Positions 58,799-64,000 of a DNA stretch of 64,000 bases are shown piece after piece (positions within the stretch are counted from its first letter, which is position 1; each line of letters opens with the position of its first letter). A program made the translations under genes and the position numbers. The DNA is from Limonium bicolor (Eukaryota > Streptophyta > Magnoliopsida > Caryophyllales > Plumbaginaceae): assembly GCA_023374045.1 (NCBI GenBank), contig CM041779.1, positions 1,178,001-1,242,000 on the forward strand, read 5' to 3'. Below the pieces are notes generated by a model, which worked only from the letters and a program-made list of their open reading frames with translations, ran no database searches and was not told where the DNA came from.

Positions 58799-59985
58799 AT
58801 GGGTAGAAGACGCAAATCTAAGGTTTCTGCACCGTTGCCTGAGGTTAGGGTTTCTACGCTGATAAATCAGATGATTCCCGTTGTTGCTTCTAGCGATCCG
58901 AAAAAAACGCTGAGATTTGGTAGCGATGGTAGCGAGGAGTTGGATAATAGGGTTGTAGATCTGGAAGTTAATCAAGTGGAAGGGGGACGGGTTCGATGAA
59001 ATCCAAGGCAGGAAAACCGGTGATTGAGGAAAACCCGGGGAAGGTGCCCCACACAAAGAAATCATGGAGTTCATCGTAGCGAATAACAGGGATAGGGATA
59101 ACTGTCTGAATCTGGAAAGCTTCCAAGAAGACGACTCCCCCCGTACTCAAGTTTTCGAAATCAGAAGTCCAGGCGGAATGTGAATTTTGGGAGAATTCTT
59201 TGATTGGTGCGGTGATGGGCTTGAGATGTTCGTATATGGCTATGGAGAGGTTTGTCAAATCTAGATGGAGCAAAATCACAGAACCGAAGATTCTTCAAAA
59301 TGATGCGGGAGTCTTTGTGTTTTTCAGGTTTGATAATCGTGAGGATATGTTGAGTTATTGAAATGGCCCGTGGTTTGTGCAGGGTAATCTTCCTTTGATT
59401 TTGCGTGTATGGTCCCCGGGTGTAAGCTCGATTTGGTAAATCTGTCATCGATTCCCGTCTGGATAAAGTTGCCCAATCTGATTTACAGTTCTGGTCGGCC
59501 AGAATGCTTGGCAGAATTGCAAGTAAAGTGGGGAAACCCATTTTGGCGGATAAACTGACGGCAAGAAAAGAGAAGATTGGGTATGCGAGAGTCCTGGTTG
59601 AAATAGATGCGAGGATGCAACCGAGGGAGGAGATTTTCTTGGAAGATGGAGAAGGGAATAGGTATACGCAAAGGGTTCTGTATGAATGGAGACCCTGGTA
59701 TTGTGATTTTGTAAGAAATTGGCCACTTGACAACACGTTGCCAGAGAAGGATTGAAATGGAACAAGTTCGCAAAGCGGGTGAGGGCTTGAAAGATAAGGA
59801 GAATACAGAAGCTGATAAAATTAAGGAGAATGTAGAATCTGATAAGATTAAGGAGAATATGGGGTTGGGGAAGGACCAAGTTGAAGCGTCCACTCAGAAT
59901 GCGACATCTAGCTCTGGGAGGGAGAGATGTAAGGAGGGTAATTTGGTTACAGTGGGAGGGGAGAATCCAGAGCTGGCGGGTGGTT
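58799..59985 (+). pseudogene. LINE B ORF1 (DUF4283 plus zinc knuckle), broken
   Basis: The ATG at 58799 gives MGRRRKSKVSAPLPEV and an open frame to 58999. After frame changes, a DUF4283-like domain reads RCSYMAMERFVKSRW and FFRFDNREDMLSY, then a stop, then WFVQGNLPLILRVW (about 59200-59420), and resumes with RIASKVGKPILADKLT and YARVLVEIDA (about 59515-59620). VLYEWRPWYCDF leads, after a one-base shift, into the CCHC knuckle CKKFGHLTTRC at about 59710-59740. A lysine/glutamate-rich tail ends near 59985. Function as for other LINE ORF1 RNA-binding proteins. At least three lesions make it non-functional. Confidence 0.75.
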
Positions 59986-60072
59986 AGCTCTAAAAAGAAT
60001 TCTCGGATGAGTAATCAAGGGTTTGATTTACAGTTTGGTGGTGTGGGAAAATCGGTATTGCCCAATGGGTAG

Positions 60073-63000
60073 ATGCATTTAGCAGCATGGAATATAAGAG
60101 GGTGTTTGAATACCCTCAATAAAAGGACAACGATTGATAAATTCGCTGTTGAGAATAAGGTGAGTATTTTTGCTGTGTTGGAGACGAGAGTTAGAGCTAA
60201 TAAATTTGATGGTATTGTTAGCTGGTTTAAGAATAAATGGTGTTGGACTTCAAACTTGGATAAGGACATTAATTGTAGAATTCTGCTCTTATGGGATGAT
60301 TCTGCTTGGAATTTCCTTACTGTTGAGGTCACAAATCAATTTATTCATGGTAAGGTGTCGTCAAAAAATGGAGACACTTCTTTCTGGTTGACTGCAGTTT
60401 ATGCGGCTAATCAGAGTGAGAGGAGGGAATATTTATGGGGAGATCTGAGGAGGGTTGGGCAGAATATGGTTGAGCCATGGTTGATCATGGGTGATTTCAA
60501 TTGTGTTCTGAATGGGGGAGAGAGAATGACAAATGGTGCGGTTGGAGGGGAGGTTGATAATTAGTTTGCTAGTTGTGTTGATGACATTGATGTTCATGAT
60601 ATGAAGTGCTCGGGGGCGTTCTTTACATGGACCAATAACCATGTTAAAAATCCCCTTTCTAGGATTTACTGTAAGTTGGACAGAGTGATGGTTAATAATA
60701 GTTGGATTGGTGGGTTTGTGGATTCTCACACTGAGTTTTGTTTGCCCGATGTGTCGGATCATTGTCCTGCCTTGGTTATGTTGGATAAATCTAGTTTCAA
60801 AGTGCATAACCAGTTCAGGTTCCACAATATTTGGTGGAAGATAAGGGTTATTTGGATCTGGTGAGAGATGGGTGGTGAAGAAGATTGAGGGCTGCCCTAT
60901 GTTTAGAGTGGTGCAAAAGATGAAGGAGGTGAAGTCTAAACTCAAGGCTCTGAATAAAACTAAGTATTGCAATATTAGGAAAAGGTGGAGAAGTGCCAGG
61001 AGAAGTTACATGAGGTTCAAAAGAGACTGATTGTTTTGCCGTTTGATGTTAATTTGATGGAAACGGAAAATGTGCTGATTAAAGAATAATAGGCGGCGGT
61101 GGATCAGATGCACACACAAATTAAGCAGCAGGCCAAAATTGACTGGATCCAGTTGGGTGATGAATCTAGTGCATACTTTCATAGATATATGAATGCGAGA
61201 AGACATGGCTCAAAGATCCATGTGATGGAAACTGAGTTAGGTGCGAGACTGGAAAAGGATGAGGAGATCAAAGATCATATTGTGGGGTTTTTTAAGAATC
61301 TGCTGGGGGAGAAATTGGGCCACAGAGAGCCGTGTGATCAAAGAATTTTTCAGAAAGGGAAAAGAGTCTCAAGTGATATGAACGTAAAACTGGTCCAGGA
61401 TATCTCAGATAAGGAAATTTGGGATGCTCTGAGGGCTATCAAGAACACAAAGGCCCCCGGCCCAATGGGTTTAATTCTTTATTTTTAAGTCTGCGTGGAG
61501 CATTATTGGAGGTGATATCAGTAGAGCAGTGAAGGATTTCTTGCTAAAGGGAAGATCTTGAAGCAAGTTAATACTACTTTAATCTCCCTTGTGCCTAAGG
61601 TTGTTAATCCAACTAAGGTTACTGATTTGAGACCCATTGCTGCTGCTGTAACGTTATTTATAAGATTCTGTCTAAGATCATCACAGCAAGAATTTCAGAA
61701 GTATTGCCTTTGATCATTAGTGATTGCCAAGGAGCTTTTGTTTCTGGCAGGAGTCTTGCACATAATGTCCTGCTTTGCCAAGAGATTATTCAGGGTTACA
61801 ACAGGAAAAAACATCTCTCCCAGATGTGCTTTTAAGGTGGACATTCATAAAGCCTATGATAGTGTTAGGTGGGAGTTCCTCCAAGAGGTGTTAGAAGGGC
61901 TGGGTTTTCACCAGAAGTTTGTTGGATGGGTAATGAGGTGTGTCTCTACTCCTTATTATTCGATCCTGATTAATGGGCAAAGTTGTGGTTTCTTTAAGGG
62001 GGAAAGAGGGTTACGACAAGGTGATCCTCTCTCTCCTCTGTTATTTTTGTTATGCATGGAATATTTGAGTCGGTTGTTAGCTGATGCTAGGGAGGATCCC
62101 AACTTTAATTTCCATCCTAAGTGTGATAGGGTGGGTTGAATCATCTATGTTTTGCTGACGACTTGCTAGTTTTTTGCCGTGGGGATGTGGGATCTATCAA
62201 AATCATTAAGGGGATCATTGATAGGTTCTCAAGTGCTTCAGGGTTGCTGGTAAGTCATCAGAAGTGCAAAGTGTTCTTAGGGGGGTTAGCGAGGAGGATA
62301 AAAGGAAAATTATTGAAGTACTCGGGTTTGAGGAAGGGTCGTTGCCTGTGAAGTATTTGGGAGTTCCTTTGTCTACTCATAGGCTTAATAAGGATGATTA
62401 TCTCCCCTTGATTGGTAAGATTACTGCGAAGATAAACCACTGGGCTGCAAGGAAACTTAGCTATGTTGGTCGGCTTCAGTTGGTCGAAAGTACTCTGCTA
62501 AGTATTCAAAGATTTTGGGCTAATGTTTTCCTTTTTAAAAAATGTTGTCCAAATGGTGGTTCAGAGGTGTAGGACCTTCCTTTGGTGTGGAGATACGACC
62601 GGGAGAAAAGCTCAAGTTGCTTGGAGTAAGGTTTGTAGGCCGAAAAACATTGGAGGATTTGGTTTTAAGGAAGTGTTAGGGTGGAATAAGGCAGCTCTTT
62701 TGAGTAATTTGTTGATCTCTGAAGAGGGTAATGGGTTCCAATCGGCCTTTAGCAGATGGTGGAAGGTTTACTTGCTAAAAGGAGACTCATTTTGGACAGT
62801 CAGTATGAAAGGTTCACATGCTTACTGGTGGAAGAGTTGTCTCAGAATTCGAGATGAATTGATTAGCTTGGGCTTGCAAGCCGAGATTGACAGGATTATT
62901 GAAGAGAAAGGTAAAGTCCCTGCTAAAGCTCTATATGAGATGATGTACCCTTCTCCTAATGGTAATGGCTGGGACCGTATCCTTTGGACAAGTTTCTGTA

Positions 63001-63376
63001 CTCCGCATGCTAATTTCATCTGGTGGCTTACTTGTCAAAATAGATTGGCGAGTAAAGATAGGCTAAGAGCGTGGAACATGATTACTGATGGGAATTGCGA
63101 ATTTTGTGGTCAACTGGAGTCTAGGGACCATTTGTTCTTTGAATGTGAGTTAGCAGAGAAGTGTTCAAAGAAATTCTGCACAAGTGGTTAAGATGTAAGT
63201 TACCTGTTAGGTTTTTGGACTGTATGGTCTGTCTATGGAGAGATCATAGAAGTACAAATCTGGTGTATAGAATGCGATGTGCAGCGGTAGGAGTTACTAT
63301 ATACTATATTTGGAAAACTCGTAATAAAGCGGTATTTTCAAAAAAACCGGTGGGGATAGGGAGAGATGTATTGTGA
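60073..63376 (+). pseudogene. LINE B ORF2: endonuclease and reverse transcriptase, broken
   Basis: Starts at the ATG at 60073 with MHLAAWNIRGCLN. The endonuclease shows FAVLETRV and LIMGDFNCVLNGG; a stop (TAG at 60562) follows DN. The reverse transcriptase spans about 61390-62560 with NTKAPGP at about 61446, VDIHKAYDSVRWEFL, GLRQGDPLSPLLF and the catalytic FADDLLVFCRGD at about 62147. zf-RVT is at about 62970-63160 (WTSFCTPHANFIWWLTCQNR, then CEFCGQLESRDHLFFEC), ending at 63376. Frameshifts occur near 60850, 61470, 61550, 61640 and 62130. It lacks an RNase H domain as far as I can see. Confidence 0.85.
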
Positions 63377-63558
63377 ATATTCAGTCAGAGTTAAAGATGA
63401 GAGGGGGCAAATTCCTTCCTGTAAATAGAAAGTAATGAGGTTAGGATTTGTTCTTGGAGTTTAGAAAGGGGTGGTATAGTTGGATTTTAGGTTGTATATT
63501 GAATTTGGTATAAATACAAAGCTTACTCTTTATGTTCAAAAAAAAATATTTGAAATTC

Positions 63559-64000
63559 TAATCCATTTTTATTTGCTCTTCTACCTTAGAATTTTTAACC
63601 AAGGCCATTATGAGAGGAGTGGATTGAACTCTTGTAAATTAAAAAAAAAAAGAATATGTGAGATGGAAAAAAGTGTGAGAAGGTACAACGTAAACACATA
63701 AAAGAGATTATAAAAAATTAAGATGAAATAATACTCAATTTAAATAGATGATTTTATAACTCTGATTAATTAGGAAAAAAGAGTAGACCATTTTACTCTA
63801 CTCTTTGCCTATTTGAGTAAATTGAAAAGTAGAGTTGTGAGTGAAAAAATGAGGGTAGAGTTGGAAAAAGGACAAAAAACCAAAACATCTCATATTTCAA
63901 AAATAATGTGAAGAGCCAAAAATCAAAACATTAAGAACAGAAGGAGTATCTGTTAGAACTATGAATCTACTTTCCTTATTATAATAATTAGATGTGTGGT
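63559..64000. other. AT-rich right edge, nothing identified
   Basis: No coding frame with family resemblance. A small hairpin (AGAGTAGA...TCTACTCT) lies near 63780-63806, and AACAGAAGGAGTAT near 63938 resembles the end of Stowaway-type MITEs, but no partner end is in view. Confidence 0.4.

Larger units (their letters stand above)
58666..63544 (+). mobile_element. LINE B: nearly complete L1-type plant LINE
   Basis: About 4.9 kb, flanked by the 14-bp repeat AATATTTGAAATTC at 58652-58665 and 63545-63558, with an A-run just before the right copy. ORF1 (DUF4283 and knuckle) is followed by ORF2 (endonuclease, reverse transcriptase, zf-RVT). It is a different subfamily from LINE A and has fewer breaks, so it looks younger, but stops and frameshifts still inactivate it. 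Confidence 0.9.

Noticed and set aside
63898..63955. Possible Stowaway MITE end (GGAGTAT motif)
   Set aside because: Only one end is visible and no TA duplication or partner could be found.

Overview
This window is plant nuclear DNA, almost entirely transposable elements plus one shattered resistance gene. The evidence is L1-type plant LINEs (DUF4283, zinc knuckle, endonuclease, reverse transcriptase and zf-RVT), a Mutator-like (MULE) transposase with a SWIM zinc finger, a plant mobile domain (PMD) gene, a CC-NB-LRR gene with an EDVID motif, and very large LTR elements. The R1/late-blight-like NLR favours a eudicot, perhaps an asterid; that placement is weak. No intact host gene, tRNA, rRNA or CRISPR was seen.

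Layout. 1-2395 is a partial LTR running in from outside the window. 2640-3735 is a degenerate LINE 5' fragment (minus). 3788-4604 is a Harbinger-like MITE with TAA target duplication. 4858-11171 is a full-span but decayed LINE ('LINE A') with a 16-bp target-site duplication (TSD); a 751-bp non-autonomous hAT element sits inside it. 11188-11578 resembles the C-terminus of an F-box-associated protein.

The centrepiece is a nested structure. A CC-NB-LRR gene on the minus strand starts at 57602, breaks off at 54801 and resumes at 14275, running to 13288. The 40.5 kb between (14276-54800) is bounded by about 250-bp terminal inverted repeats and a 10-bp direct repeat (TTGAAATCTT), so a MULE landed in the NLR. 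The MULE has a transposase gene reading inward from the left terminus and a PMD gene reading inward from the right. This is the convergent layout of maize MuDR, with a PMD gene in the mudrB position. Between them are two extra ORFs (31066-31386 and 32342-32789, minus) that resemble only the N-terminal domain of the transposase protein, and a 4.1-kb array of about 22 copies of a ~191-bp satellite (33053-37186).

Both main MULE genes were later split by giant LTR elements in minus orientation: LARD A (15202-28648, TSD CTGGG) in the transposase and LARD B (38450-52249, TSD ATGCA) in the PMD gene. Each has 3.7-4.4 kb LTRs, a tRNA-Met primer site (TGGTATCAGAGC) and a polypurine tract, but about 5 kb of internal DNA with no recognisable gag-pol. 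They fit large retrotransposon derivatives. Removing one TSD copy restores the reading frame at every junction checked, which supports the order NLR, then MULE, then LARDs. A 5'-truncated LINE (56049-56703) separately broke the NB-ARC domain.

58666-63544 is a second nearly complete LINE ('LINE B') with a 14-bp TSD. The remaining stretches (11579-13287, 57603-58651, 63559-64000) hold nothing I can name.

Limits: coordinates of repeats, TSDs and LTRs were read by eye; no alignment, identity value or database search was run.
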